Shown: positions 10,561-19,467, counted from the first letter of the stretch. The stretch: 64,000 nucleotides of DNA from Streptomyces echinoruber (GCF_014651135.1 NZ_BMWH01000022.1:62001-126000); one strand, 5' to 3'. Notes: a model not told the origin generated them from the letters alone. Numbers and translations: made by a program.

Positions 10561-11253
10561 ATGGGCTTCACCATCGGCGGCATTCGCGAGCTCCGCTCCG
10601 CAGGGCGGCCCGGAGCACGGCGCCGGGGCCGCACGTCGGAGTGCACCACCGTCGCCGAGTACACCGGGCTGTGGGGCTGGGACGTGGTGCCGGGCGCGCG
10701 CGCCGCGGGCGGCGCCTGCTCCTGCGGCCGCGCCGACTGCCCGGCACCGGGCGCGCATCCGCTCGACTTCGCACCCCGCGTCCCGGCCGGGGCCACCCTG
10801 GACGACGTGACCAGGGCGTGGTCGCAGGTGCCCGGCGCGGCGGTGCTGCTGCCGGTCGGACGGGCCTTCGACATCCTGGAGGTCGCCGAGCCCGCCGGGC
10901 GCCGTGCCCTGGTCCGCCTGGAACGGATGGGGCTGCCGCTCGGCCCGGTGGCCGCGACCCCCGACGGCCGCGCCCACTTCTTCGTCGCCCCCGGTGCCGC
11001 CGCCGAACTCCCCGAGCTGCTCTACCGCATGGGCTGGGACACCCCGTCCGACCTCGACCTGCGCGCCCTCGGCCCCGGCGGGTACCTCACGGCCCCGCCG
11101 TCCGATCACGCCGGGCTGGGCCCCGCCCGCTGGCTGCGCCCGCCGTCCCTCGACACGGCGACCCGGCCTCCGGCGGCCCGGCTGCTGCTGGGCACGCTGG
11201 CGTACGTGGCGCACCGGTCGCGGCTGCGGGGGACGCGGGACGCGGCGTCGTAG
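10561..11253 (+). CDS. Stand-alone prim-pol (bifunctional DNA primase/polymerase N-terminal) domain protein
   Basis: The 230-aa product carries the hallmark segment of the Prim-Pol family: a CSCGRADCPAPGAHP motif near residues 57-71, followed by a region ending in LRALGPGGYLTAPPSDH that matches the fold's conserved G-G-Y-x-x-x-P-P. In plasmids and phages this domain is fused to a helicase; here it is alone and chromosomal. The start at ATG 10561 (MGFTIGGIRELRSAG) has a strong RBS just upstream. It is a conserved neighbour of nsdA in Streptomyces as I recall. The catalytic acidic residues are not obvious to me, so activity is uncertain, and the role is unknown. Confidence 0.8.
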   Translation: MGFTIGGIRELRSAGRPGARRRGRTSECTTVAEYTGLWGWDVVPGARAAGGACSCGRADCPAPGAHPLDFAPRVPAGATLDDVTRAWSQVPGAAVLLPVGRAFDILEVAEPAGRRALVRLERMGLPLGPVAATPDGRAHFFVAPGAAAELPELLYRMGWDTPSDLDLRALGPGGYLTAPPSDHAGLGPARWLRPPSLDTATRPPAARLLLGTLAYVAHRSRLRGTRDAAS

Positions 11254-11488
11254 GCGTCCTTCCTGCCGTCTCCCGCCGCAGCCCCCGTCTCCCGTCTCCC
11301 GCCGCAGCCCCGTCGCCCTCCTCTCCCGCCGCCTCCTCGTTTCTCCGTGGCCCGCCGCCTGCCTCCGCGCCTTCGCCCGCCCCGCGGGCGCCGCGGCACC
11401 GATCCGAGCCGTACGCGCATCGCACTCACCGCACACACCGCGTACGGCACCGCGACGCCCGTGGCGCCGGCCCGCACCGCACAGCAAA
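11254..11488. other. C-rich low-complexity spacer
   Basis: Between the prim-pol stop and the terminator, the DNA is an imperfect repetition of TCTCCCGCCGCAGCCCC-type words (about 11263-11345). No open frame is convincing here. Confidence 0.4.
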
Positions 11489-11524
11489 GCGCCCGCCCCC
11501 CTGTCGTACCGAGGGGGCGGGCGC
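11489..11524. terminator. Bidirectional hairpin terminator between prim-pol gene and ftsY
   Basis: A perfect 12-bp stem, GCGCCCGCCCCC at 11489-11500 and GGGGGCGGGCGC at 11513-11524, closes a 12-base loop. It lies between convergent genes, 40 bp from the ftsY stop codon. It lacks a T-run, as is usual in Streptomyces. Confidence 0.85.
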
Positions 11525-11564
11525 CGTCGGACCGGCCGGCGTGGCCGGCGTGCGGGCCGGGCGG

Positions 11565-12773
11565 TCACTCTCCGATGAGGGCGTCGACGAACGCCTCCGG
11601 CTCGAAGGGCGCCAGGTCGTCGGGGCCCTCGCCGAGACCGACGAGCTTGACCGGCACGCCCAGCTCGCGCTGGACGGCGACGACGATGCCGCCCTTGGCG
11701 GTGCCGTCGAGCTTGGTGAGGACGATGCCGGTGACGTCGACGACCTCGGCGAAGACGCGGGCCTGGATCAGGCCGTTCTGGCCGGTGGTGGCGTCGAGGA
11801 CGAGCAGGACCTCGTCGAGCGGGGCGTGCTTCTCCACGACGCGCTTGACCTTGCCGAGTTCGTCCATGAGGCCGGTCTTGGTGTGCAGGCGGCCCGCGGT
11901 GTCGATGAGCACCACGTCGGCGCCCATCTCCTTGCCCTCCTTCACCGCGTCGAATGCGACGGAGGCCGGGTCGCCGCCCTCGGGTCCGCGCACGGTGTGG
12001 GCGCCGACACGCTCGCCCCAGGTCTGCAGCTGGTCGGCGGCGGCGGCCCGGAAGGTGTCGGCCGCGCCGAGGACGACGCTGCGGCCGTCGGCGACGAGGA
12101 CCCGGGCGAGCTTGCCGGTGGTGGTGGTCTTGCCGGTGCCGTTGACGCCGACGACCATCACGATGCCGGGCTTGCCGGCCTCCGGCTCGGTCCTGACCGT
12201 GCGGTCCATGTCGGGGCCGACGAGCTGGAGCAGCTCCTCGCGCAGCAGGCCGCGCAGTTCCTCGGGGGTGCGGGTGCCGAGCACCTTGACCCGCTCGCGC
12301 AGGCGTCCGACCAGTTCCTGGGTGGGCTGCACGCCGACGTCGGCGGTGAGCAGCGTGTCCTCGATCTCCTCCCACGTGTCCTCGTCGAGGTGTTCGCGGG
12401 AGAGCAGGTTGAGCAGGCCCTTGCCGAGGGCGTTCTGCGACCGCGACAGGCGGGCGCGCAGCCGGACCAGGCGGCCCGCGGTGGGCTCGGGGACCTCGAT
12501 CGGCGGGAGCTCGATCTCCGGAACGAGCGGCTCCTCGACGGCGGTCGGCGCCGAGCCCTCCGGAAGGTCCACCTCCTCGATGGTCCGCCGCGGCTCCTCA
12601 CGCGGCGTCTCGGCCTCTTCGCCGACGTGGGGCTCGGCCGGAGGTGCGGTGATGTCGGGCGCGGCGGGCGGCGGCGGGGGCGGCGACTTCCTGCGGAGAC
12701 CGCCGACCAGGAGCCCGCCGAGCGCGCCGAGGACGACCACGGCGATGACTACAGCAAGGATGATGGTTTCCAT
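11565..12773 (-). CDS. ftsY: Signal recognition particle receptor FtsY
   Basis: FtsY is the membrane-associated SRP receptor GTPase that pairs with Ffh. The 402-aa protein starts METIILAVVIAVVVLGALGG, an N-terminal transmembrane helix typical of actinobacterial FtsY. A Pro/Glu-rich linker comes next (about residues 35-105), and then the NG domain. GTPase motifs are GVNGTGKTTTTGKLA, DTFRAAAADQL, DTAGRLHTK and TKLDGTAKGG. The ATG at 12773 is the first start that keeps the membrane helix at the very N-terminus. It ends with DALIGE next to a strong terminator, and no partner gene is adjacent; ffh is about 8 kb away. Confidence 0.96.
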   Translation of the reverse strand: METIILAVVIAVVVLGALGGLLVGGLRRKSPPPPPPAAPDITAPPAEPHVGEEAETPREEPRRTIEEVDLPEGSAPTAVEEPLVPEIELPPIEVPEPTAGRLVRLRARLSRSQNALGKGLLNLLSREHLDEDTWEEIEDTLLTADVGVQPTQELVGRLRERVKVLGTRTPEELRGLLREELLQLVGPDMDRTVRTEPEAGKPGIVMVVGVNGTGKTTTTGKLARVLVADGRSVVLGAADTFRAAAADQLQTWGERVGAHTVRGPEGGDPASVAFDAVKEGKEMGADVVLIDTAGRLHTKTGLMDELGKVKRVVEKHAPLDEVLLVLDATTGQNGLIQARVFAEVVDVTGIVLTKLDGTAKGGIVVAVQRELGVPVKLVGLGEGPDDLAPFEPEAFVDALIGE

Positions 12774-13004
12774 AACGGGTCCAGTATCGGCCATGGGGTC
12801 CGCCGGCACCCGGGTTGACGGCGCGGGGAGCGCCGGTGCCCGGCTCGCCGGTCACGGGGAGCGCCGGCGCCCTGCCTGCGGGTTCCCCCTGCCAGTCACC
12901 CCTGCCGGTCACCAAGGCCGCCGGCACCCGGCCGGCGCGCGCCCGGTTCCCCGGGCACCGGACGGCGCACGGGCCGCGCGGGACGCTCCGCCACCCCGGC
13001 GTGA
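12774..13004. other. Spacer with short GC-rich repeats
   Basis: This part of the gap between ftsY and the sugar permease contains several copies of GCCGG-TCAC and GCGCCGG words (for example around 12850-12860 and 12900-12915). No reading frame is convincing; it probably carries the ftsY promoter near 12774-12850, without recognisable elements. Confidence 0.35.
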
Positions 13005-13046
13005 CACCGCCGCCCCGGCGGGCGGTGGCCTGCCGGGGCGGCGGTG
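13005..13046 (-). terminator. Hairpin terminator of the sugar permease gene
   Basis: A perfect 15-bp stem pairs 13005-13019 (CACCGCCGCCCCGGC) with 13032-13046 across a 12-base loop. It lies 74 bp past the stop codon of the minus-strand permease gene. Confidence 0.8.
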
Positions 13047-13119
13047 GGTGGCGAGGAGAGGGGCCGGCGGGGGCTTGTCTTGGATGCCCCTGCTCCTCGG
13101 TCTGCAGGGAGGAGGGGAC

Positions 13120-14538
13120 TCAGCCCATCTCCTCCAGGGCCTTGCCCTTGGTCTCCTTCACGAACCTCAGGACGAAGGGGATGGAGAGCGCGGCGAAGAC
13201 CGTGTAGATCACGTAGGTCGCGGACAGGTTCCAGTCGGACAGCGACGGGAAGCTCGCGGTGATGGCCCAGTTGGCGATCCACTGCGCGGAGGCGGCCACG
13301 CCGAGCGCGGCGGCGCGGATCCTGTTGGGGAACATCTCGCCGAGCATGACCCACACGACCACGCCCCAGGAGAGGGCGAAGAAGAGGACGAAGACGTGCG
13401 CGGCGACCAGGGCGACCCAGCCCTGGGTGGCGGGCAGCTTGCCGTCGACGAGGTCGTGGGAGAACGCCCAGGCCTCCAGCGCGAGGCCGACGGCCATGCC
13501 GACCGAGCCGATGATCGCGAGCGGCTTGCGGCCGATGCGGTCCACGAAGATCATCGCGATGACGGTGCCGACGATGTTGATGATCGACGTGGTGAACGAG
13601 TAGAAGAAGGAGTCCGTCGGGTCGACGCCGACCGACTGCCACAGCGTCGAGGAGTAGTAGAACGCGACGTTGATGCCGACGAACTGCTGGAAGACGGACA
13701 GGCCGATACCGATCCAGACGATCGGCTTGAAGAAGAAGCCGCCGCCGAGCAGGTCGCGGAAGCTGGACTTCTCCTCGCTCCTCATGGCGAGCTCGATCTC
13801 GTTCACGCGGGCGTCCAGGTCGACGCCCGTGCCCTCGACCTCGGCGAGGATCTCACGGGCGCGGTCGTGGCGGCCGACGGAGATCAGGAAGCGCGGGGAC
13901 TCGGGGATGGCGAAGGAGAGCAGGCCGTACAGCACGGCCGGGACCACCATCACGCCGAGCATGACCTGCCAGGCCTCCAGGCCCATCAGCGTGCCGCGCT
14001 GGTCGCCGCCGGCGGCGTTGAGCAGGCCCCAGTTGACGAGCTGGGAGACGGCGATGCCGACGACGATCGCGGCCTGCTGGAAGGAGCCGAGGCGGCCGCG
14101 GTAGGCGGGCGGGGCGACCTCGGCGATGTAGGCGGGGCCGATGACGGAGGCCATGCCGATGGCGAAGCCGCCAACGACGCGCCAGAACGCGAGGTCCCAC
14201 AGCGTGAAGGGCATGGCCGAGCCGACGGAGCTGATGGTGAACAGGACGGCGGCTATCTGCATGCACCGGATGCGGCCGATGCGGTCGGCTATGCGCCCGG
14301 CGGCCGCCGCGCCGACGGCGCAGCCGATCAGGGCGATGGCGATGACCTGGGCCAGCGCCGCGGAGCCGATGTCGTAGCGGTCCCGGATGGCCTCGACGGC
14401 GCCGTTGATCACGGAGCTGTCGTAGCCGAAGAGGAAGCCGCCCATCGCGGCCGCCGCCGCGATGAAGATGACGTGCCCGAGATGATCGGGGTGAGCCGTC
14501 CCGGCTCCGGACTGGGATACCTGCGCTGTGCTGGTCAC
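13120..14538 (-). CDS. glcP: MFS sugar:proton symporter, GlcP-type glucose permease
   Basis: The 472-aa product is a 12-helix major facilitator of the sugar porter family. Diagnostic segments are GGFLFGYDSSVINGAVEAI in helix 1, RIADRIGRIRC after helix 2, PESPRFLISVGRHDRA before the central loop, FQQFVGINVAFYYSSTLWQSVG in helix 7, and the C-terminal VKETKGKALEEMG. It matches the glucose permease GlcP described in Streptomyces, where glucose uptake is PTS-independent. The GTG at 14538 has GAGGAG about 6 bases upstream. The upstream region holds several perfect dyads that look like repressor sites. Substrate identity as glucose is inferred from resemblance and position. Confidence 0.85.
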   Translation of the reverse strand: MTSTAQVSQSGAGTAHPDHLGHVIFIAAAAAMGGFLFGYDSSVINGAVEAIRDRYDIGSAALAQVIAIALIGCAVGAAAAGRIADRIGRIRCMQIAAVLFTISSVGSAMPFTLWDLAFWRVVGGFAIGMASVIGPAYIAEVAPPAYRGRLGSFQQAAIVVGIAVSQLVNWGLLNAAGGDQRGTLMGLEAWQVMLGVMVVPAVLYGLLSFAIPESPRFLISVGRHDRAREILAEVEGTGVDLDARVNEIELAMRSEEKSSFRDLLGGGFFFKPIVWIGIGLSVFQQFVGINVAFYYSSTLWQSVGVDPTDSFFYSFTTSIINIVGTVIAMIFVDRIGRKPLAIIGSVGMAVGLALEAWAFSHDLVDGKLPATQGWVALVAAHVFVLFFALSWGVVVWVMLGEMFPNRIRAAALGVAASAQWIANWAITASFPSLSDWNLSATYVIYTVFAALSIPFVLRFVKETKGKALEEMG

Positions 14539-14621
14539 GTCTACTCCTCGGGCCACCGGCAACGCTGCCGGGGTGGGGTGAGCCCTTCCAGGCGCCCTGA
14601 GAGCGACACCTGAAGGTAAAA

Positions 14622-14720
14622 GCAACGTTGCAGAGACTATGCCTTCAAGTTTCGAAGTCAATAGGTGATCTGTAAGAAATATCACCCAAGGCATGTCGCG
14701 CTTGCCTTCAAGAATTGAAG
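14622..14720 (-). promoter_or_regulatory. Operator cluster upstream of the sugar permease
   Basis: Within a markedly A+T-rich stretch there are four dyads. GCAACGTTGC at 14622-14631 is a perfect palindrome with the central CG usual in LacI-type operators. CTTCAAGTTTCGAAG is at 14643-14657. GGTGAT-n11-ATCACC is at 14664-14686. CTTCAA-GAA-TTGAAG at 14706-14720 is a perfect palindrome. The two CTTCAA elements are 63 bp apart, about six helical turns. They lie 84-182 bp upstream of the GTG start. Confidence 0.6.
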
Positions 14721-14810
14721 TGATCTTGCTGATCGTCCGATGATCGCGCAGGTCAGGAAAGGTATGGACCACAACGGGTGAGCCGAAGATCACCCGGAGT
14801 CGGCGCGGGG

Positions 14811-17800
14811 TCAGCGCAGGCGCTGGCTGATGACCTTGGACACACCGTCGCCCTGCATGGAGACGCCGTAGAGTGCGTCGGCGATCTCCATCGTGCGCTT
14901 CTGGTGTGTGATCACGATCAGCTGTGAGGTCTGCTGCAGCTCCTGCATGATCCGGATGAGTCGCTGCAGGTTGGTGTCGTCGAGGGCGGCCTCGACCTCG
15001 TCCATGACGTAGAACGGGCTGGGCCGCGCCTTGAAGATCGACACCAGCAGCGCGACCGCCGTGAGCGACCGCTCGCCGCCGGAGAGCAGGCTGAGCCGCT
15101 TGACCTTCTTGCCCGGCGGCCGGGCCTCGACGTCCACGCCCGTGGTGAGCATGTTGTCGGGGTCGGTCAGCACCAGCCGCCCCTCGCCGCCCGGGAAGAG
15201 CCGGGCGAAGACGCCCTCGAACTCGCGGGCGGTGTCCCGGAAGGCCTCGGTGAAGATCTGCTCGACCCGCTCGTCGACCTCCCTGACCACCTGCAGCAGG
15301 TCGGCGCGGGTCTTCTTCAGATCCTCCAGCTGCTCGCTGAGGAACTGGTGGCGCTCCTCCAGCGCCGCGAACTCCTCCAGCGCCAGCGGGTTGACCTTGC
15401 CGAGCTTCTGGTACGCCTTCTCGGCGGCCCGCAGGCGCTTCTCCTGCTCGGCCCGGTCGAAGGGGCGCGGCCGGTTGCGCGGATGCTCCGGATCCGCCGG
15501 CAACTCCTCCCCCTCGGCGGGGGGCGAGGGCGGCACCGGCTGGTGCGGACCGTACTCGGCCACGAGCGTCGCCGGTTCCACCCCGAGCTCCTCCAGCGCC
15601 TTCGTCTCCAACTGCTCGATCCGCAGCCGTTTCTCGGCGCCGAGCACCTCCCCGCGGTGGACCGAATCCGTCAGCTTGTCCAGTTCCGCCTTCAGCTCGC
15701 GCCCCTCGGCCCGGGCCCGGGCGAGCTCCTGTTCCCGACGGGCCTTGGCGGCCTCGGCGGCGACGCGCTCGGCCTCGGCGCGGGCGAGGGAGACCTCGAT
15801 GTGGGCGAGCAGCTGCCGGGCACCGGAGGCGACGGCCTGCGCCACGGCCGCCTCGCGCCGCAGCCGGGCGCGGCGCTGCTCGGCACGCGCGCGTGCCTCG
15901 CGTTCGGCGCGGGCGGCCCGGTCGAGGCTGTCGGCCCGGCCGGCCAGCGCCTTGACGCGCTCCTCGTGCGTACGGACCTGGAGACGGGCCTCCATCTCGG
16001 TCTGCCGGGCGTTGGCGCCGTCGGCGGCGAGCCGGTCGCGTACGGAGGTGTCGGGCTCCTCCGCTCCCTCCTCCCCGAAGGGGGCACTCTCCTCGGCGAC
16101 GGCGAGCCGCTCGGCGAGTTCCTCGACCTCCTCCAGCGCCCTGTCCAGCGCCTCCTGCGCCCGCTCGGCCGCGGCGGCGCTGCGCTCGGCCTCACCGGCC
16201 GCCGCCCGCGCCTGCCCGGCGAGCCGGCCGAGCTGCTGGGCGACGGCCGACTTCTCCCGGTCCGCGGCCCGCCGCCGCTCCCCCAGCTCCTCCACGAGCG
16301 CGGCGCACGCCTCCCGCCGCTCGGCGGCCCGCCGCTGCGCCTCGGCCAGCTCCGTGCACCGCACCGCGAGCTCCGCCAGCTCGGCGGCGGCCTCGTCCAC
16401 CGACGCCTGCACCTCCAGCAGGCTCGGAGCCCCGGCCGACCCGCCGTGCGCGAAGTGCGCCCCGAGCACGTCGCCCTCCGCGGTGACCGCGGTCAACTCG
16501 GGCCGCGCGCGCACCAGGTCCTCGGCGTCCTCCAGCGTGCCCACGACGACGATCCCGCGCAGCAGGCGCCGCACGGCGGGCATCAGCCCGGCGGGGCCGC
16601 GCACGAGGTCGGCGGCGTGGAGGTGGTGCGGGAGGGGGGCTTCCTGCGGTACGGCGGCGGGGGCGCCGGCGTCGTCAACGCCCGGGCCCGTGCCGGCTCC
16701 TGCGCCCGGGCCCGTGCCCGTGCCGGCTCCTGCGCCAGGGTCCGCTCCCATGTCCCGCTCGGCGCCGCCCGCGCCCGCCGGGGCGGTCTGCTCCGACGCC
16801 TCCTTGGCCGTCCCCGCGATCAGCAGGGCCGCGCGTCCCGCGTCCTGCTTGCGCAGCAGGCGCAGCGCGTCGGCGGCAGCGGCGGGGGAGGTGACGGCGA
16901 GGGCGTCGGCGGCGGTGCCGAAGGCGGCGGCCAGGGCGGTCTCGTGGCCCGGGGTGACGGTCAGGAGCTCGGCGGCCGGACCGAGGAACCCGGCCAGGCG
17001 GTCCCTGGCGGCGAGCAGCGCACCGGTGCCGTCCTTGCGGCGCAGGCCCGTGGCGAGGGCGTCGTGCCGGGCCTGAGTGGCCGCGCGTCTGCGCTCGGCG
17101 GCGGTGACGGCCTCCCGGGCGGCGGCGAGCGCCGCCTCCGCCTCGGCGAGCTCGGCCCTGGCGGCCTCGTGCCGTTCGGCGAGGTCGGCGTCGTCCGCGT
17201 CCAGGCCGTCGACCTCGGCCTGGAGGGCCTCGTACTCCTCCTGCGCGCGCACGGCGCGCTCCCGGGCCTCGTCGCGGGCGGCGGCGAGGCGCTCTATCTC
17301 GGCCTGCGCGGCGGCGGCGCGCGAACGGGCGGCGCCCACCTGTGCGTTGAGCCGGGCCAGGTGTTCGCGGTGGTCGGCGATGGCGCGGGCGGCGTCCTTC
17401 AGGCGGCGCTCCTCCAGCGCCAGGGCGCGCTCCAGCTCGGCGCGGTGGGCGACGGTGTCCTCCAGGGCGCGCCGCGCCGCCTCCAGGGCCGCCTCCAGTT
17501 CGGCCTCCTGTTCGCGGATGCGGGCGGCCTCGCGCTCCAGGTCCTCCGGGTCGCGGCCGCGCCGCTCCTCCACGGGTGCGGAGGTGGCGCTCTTCACGCG
17601 GGCCTCGGCCAGCGAGATCGTACCGCGGACGCGTTCGGCGAGCTGGGAGAGCTCGTACCAGGTCTGCTGGGCGCGCTGCAGCCGCGGGCTGAGCCGGCGG
17701 ACCTCGTCCTCCAGTTGCGCCTCCCGCTGCAGGGCCCGCTTCAGCTCCTGCTCGACGGCCTCCTTGCGCTGCTTGAGCGCGGCCTCGTCGGCGAGCTCGG

Positions 17801-18527
17801 CCCGGAGCGCCTCACGCAGCCGTACGAGATCGTCGGCGAGCAGGCGCAGCCGCGCGTCCCGCAGGTCCGCCTGGATGACGGCGGCCCGGCGGGCGACGGC
17901 GGCCTGCCGGCCCAGCGGCTTGAGCTGGCGGCGCAGCTCGTCGGTGAGGTCCTGCACGCGCGCGAGGTTGGCCTGCATCGCGTCCAGCTTCCGCAGCGCC
18001 TTCTCCTTGCGCTTGCGGTGCTTGAGAACACCGGCGGCCTCCTCGATGAAGGCGCGCCGTCCCATGGGGTCGGCGTGCAGGACGGAGTCGAGCTGGCCCT
18101 GGCCGACGATGACGTGCATCTCGCGGCCGATGCCGGAGTCGGACAGCAGCTCCTGGATGTCGAGCAGGCGGCAGGTGTCGCCGTTGATCTGGTATTCGCT
18201 GCCGCCGTTGCGGAACATCGTCCGCGTGATGGTGACCTCGGAGTACTCGATGGGCAGGGCCCCGTCGGAGTTGTCGATGGTCAGGGACACCTCGGCGCGG
18301 CCGAGCGGCGGGCGGCCGGTGGTGCCGGCGAAGATGACGTCCTCCATCTTGCCGCCGCGCAGCGACTTGGCGCCCTGCTCGCCCATGACCCAGGCCAGCG
18401 CGTCCACCACGTTGGACTTGCCGGAGCCGTTGGGGCCCACGACGCAGGTGATCCCCGGCTCGAACCGCAGCGTGGTGGCCGAGGCGAAGGACTTGAAGCC
18501 GCGCAGGGTCAGGGCCTTGAGGTGCAC
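14811..18527 (-). CDS. smc: Chromosome segregation protein SMC
   Basis: SMC is the core ATPase of the ScpAB condensin that compacts and segregates chromosomes. The 1238-aa protein has the N-terminal ATP site GPNGSGKSNVVDALAWVMGEQ near residue 32, two very long coiled coils, a hinge around residues 520-700, the signature LSGGERSLTAVALL and Walker B PFYVMDEVEAALDD. The GTG at 18527 gives the family start VHLKALTLRGFKSF. The hinge region carries a Gly/Thr/Pro-rich insert encoded at about 16680-16760 by a 30-bp direct repeat, which makes the protein longer than the 1180-1200 residues usual in the genus. It appears to be a single gene with its own promoter. Confidence 0.96.
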   Translation of the reverse strand: MHLKALTLRGFKSFASATTLRFEPGITCVVGPNGSGKSNVVDALAWVMGEQGAKSLRGGKMEDVIFAGTTGRPPLGRAEVSLTIDNSDGALPIEYSEVTITRTMFRNGGSEYQINGDTCRLLDIQELLSDSGIGREMHVIVGQGQLDSVLHADPMGRRAFIEEAAGVLKHRKRKEKALRKLDAMQANLARVQDLTDELRRQLKPLGRQAAVARRAAVIQADLRDARLRLLADDLVRLREALRAELADEAALKQRKEAVEQELKRALQREAQLEDEVRRLSPRLQRAQQTWYELSQLAERVRGTISLAEARVKSATSAPVEERRGRDPEDLEREAARIREQEAELEAALEAARRALEDTVAHRAELERALALEERRLKDAARAIADHREHLARLNAQVGAARSRAAAAQAEIERLAAARDEARERAVRAQEEYEALQAEVDGLDADDADLAERHEAARAELAEAEAALAAAREAVTAAERRRAATQARHDALATGLRRKDGTGALLAARDRLAGFLGPAAELLTVTPGHETALAAAFGTAADALAVTSPAAAADALRLLRKQDAGRAALLIAGTAKEASEQTAPAGAGGAERDMGADPGAGAGTGTGPGAGAGTGPGVDDAGAPAAVPQEAPLPHHLHAADLVRGPAGLMPAVRRLLRGIVVVGTLEDAEDLVRARPELTAVTAEGDVLGAHFAHGGSAGAPSLLEVQASVDEAAAELAELAVRCTELAEAQRRAAERREACAALVEELGERRRAADREKSAVAQQLGRLAGQARAAAGEAERSAAAAERAQEALDRALEEVEELAERLAVAEESAPFGEEGAEEPDTSVRDRLAADGANARQTEMEARLQVRTHEERVKALAGRADSLDRAARAEREARARAEQRRARLRREAAVAQAVASGARQLLAHIEVSLARAEAERVAAEAAKARREQELARARAEGRELKAELDKLTDSVHRGEVLGAEKRLRIEQLETKALEELGVEPATLVAEYGPHQPVPPSPPAEGEELPADPEHPRNRPRPFDRAEQEKRLRAAEKAYQKLGKVNPLALEEFAALEERHQFLSEQLEDLKKTRADLLQVVREVDERVEQIFTEAFRDTAREFEGVFARLFPGGEGRLVLTDPDNMLTTGVDVEARPPGKKVKRLSLLSGGERSLTAVALLVSIFKARPSPFYVMDEVEAALDDTNLQRLIRIMQELQQTSQLIVITHQKRTMEIADALYGVSMQGDGVSKVISQRLR
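16684..16740. repeat. 30-bp in-frame repeat inside the smc hinge
   Basis: The 20-bp word CCCGTGCCGGCTCCTGCGCC occurs at 16687-16706 and again at 16717-16736. The 30-bp period encodes a decapeptide rich in Gly, Ala, Thr and Pro. The repeat keeps the reading frame and probably forms a flexible loop on the hinge. Confidence 0.7.
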
Positions 18528-18884
18528 GCCGTCGGACTCTACTCCGCACCGTTGCCCCACGCCGTGACGGCCGCGGGCGGGCCGCCGGTTTCACCGGTCG
18601 GCGCGCAGGGCACATCAGATGGTGAAGAACCTGAAAGGATGCGCGGGACACGCAAGGCGGCGGCCCGAGCGGCCGAGGAGCCCAGGGCACGCCGGAGCGC
18701 GGGAAGACGGGAAGAGCGGCGCGGAGCAGATCCGCGGAGCGGATGGAGCCGCGCGAGCGGGGGCAAGAAGGAGCGGGCGAGAAAGAAGGGACGCCGAGGC
18801 GTCCCTTGCCATTCTTGCGGCGACGTGGTGGCTGGTGCGGGCAGCCCGACCACGGACGTCGCACAGGGTGCGCGGTGCGTGTGA
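18528..18884. other. Spacer between smc and the 67-aa gene, with terminator
   Basis: Apart from the hairpin at 18786-18807, which is listed separately, the region is purine-rich on the plus strand between 18650 and 18790. I see no coding frame. The smc promoter presumably lies just above 18527 but has no clear consensus. Confidence 0.35.
18786..18807 (-). terminator. Hairpin terminator of the 67-aa coiled-coil gene
   Basis: AAGGGACGC (18786-18794) and GCGTCCCTT (18799-18807) form a perfect 9-bp stem with a CGAG loop. On the minus strand it is followed by a T-rich CTTCTTTCTC tail, 78 bp after the stop codon. Confidence 0.8.
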
Positions 18885-19088
18885 TCAGGTGAGCGCAGGC
18901 TCCGCCTGGTGTGCGTCAGCGCGCTCCATGATCCTTTCCTGAGAGGCGGCAGCGGTCAGCGCTTCGTTCTCGGCCTGGATCCGTACGAGCTCGGATTCCA
19001 GGTCCTGGACGCGCTGCTGGAGCCGTCGCATCTCGGCGAGGAGTCGAGGGTCGGAGCCGCCGACGTAACCGAGAAGCGCCTTTGCCAT
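18885..19088 (-). CDS. Small conserved coiled-coil protein
   Basis: This 67-aa protein starts MAKALLGYVGGSDPRLLAEM and continues with a heptad-rich stretch, MRRLQQRVQDLESELVRIQAENEAL, that should form a short coiled coil, before an acidic tail ending AEPALT. I recognise it as a widely conserved Streptomyces hypothetical protein but know no function. The ATG at 19088 has GGAGGA 9-14 bases upstream. It lies between smc and acylphosphatase on the same strand, with its own terminator, so it is probably a separate transcription unit. A role as an oligomerisation or partner-binding peptide is a guess. Confidence 0.75.
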   Translation of the reverse strand: MAKALLGYVGGSDPRLLAEMRRLQQRVQDLESELVRIQAENEALTAAASQERIMERADAHQAEPALT

Positions 19089-19467
19089 GATGGATGGTCC
19101 TCCACACTGAGTGACCGACCGAAGCGGTGTGGGTCGTGAGGGATTCGCACCCACGGCGCTTGGCGATGGCGACTTCGTGCTGCCGTTCATCCATGCCAAA
19201 CGGCCAAGGTGCGCGGGCTTTCAGCGTCTCACCAAAAAGTTTGACGGTCAACACGATCACGCCCCGTATCGGCGGGTGACCCGGAGCATACGGCTGCGCG
19301 ACAGCGGCGCCACGGCTTCCACGGGCCCTGGGGGCGTGCCGGTCATCCTTGCCTGCGGCAGGCCGTCATGGCAAGCGGTTCTCGGCATCCACCTGCCGGT
19401 TTTCCCGCCCGTCGGGGGCGCGGGGCCCATCCGGCCGCCGGGCGGGAGGCCGCCGCGGGAGCCGGAA
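19089..19467. other. Intergenic region upstream of the 67-aa gene
   Basis: The 379-bp region holds a short dyad GTGGGT-n14-ACCCAC at 19129-19154 and, around 19238-19252, TTTGACGGTCAA on the plus strand, whose TTGACCGTCAA complement could provide a -35 TTGACC for the minus-strand gene. No gene is supported. Confidence 0.4.

Noticed and set aside
11347-14613. 1088-aa plus-strand open frame
   Set aside because: It runs antisense to ftsY and the permease and through the terminator hairpins; no protein family is recognisable.
15348-18884. 1178-aa plus-strand open frame
   Set aside because: Antisense of smc; Leu/Gly/Arg-rich without structure. The smc reading has all catalytic motifs.
19129-19154. 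Minus-strand segment resembling a tRNA T-arm and acceptor end
   Set aside because: Only GTGGGT/ACCCAC and a TTCG-like loop match; no D-arm or anticodon arm can be formed upstream.
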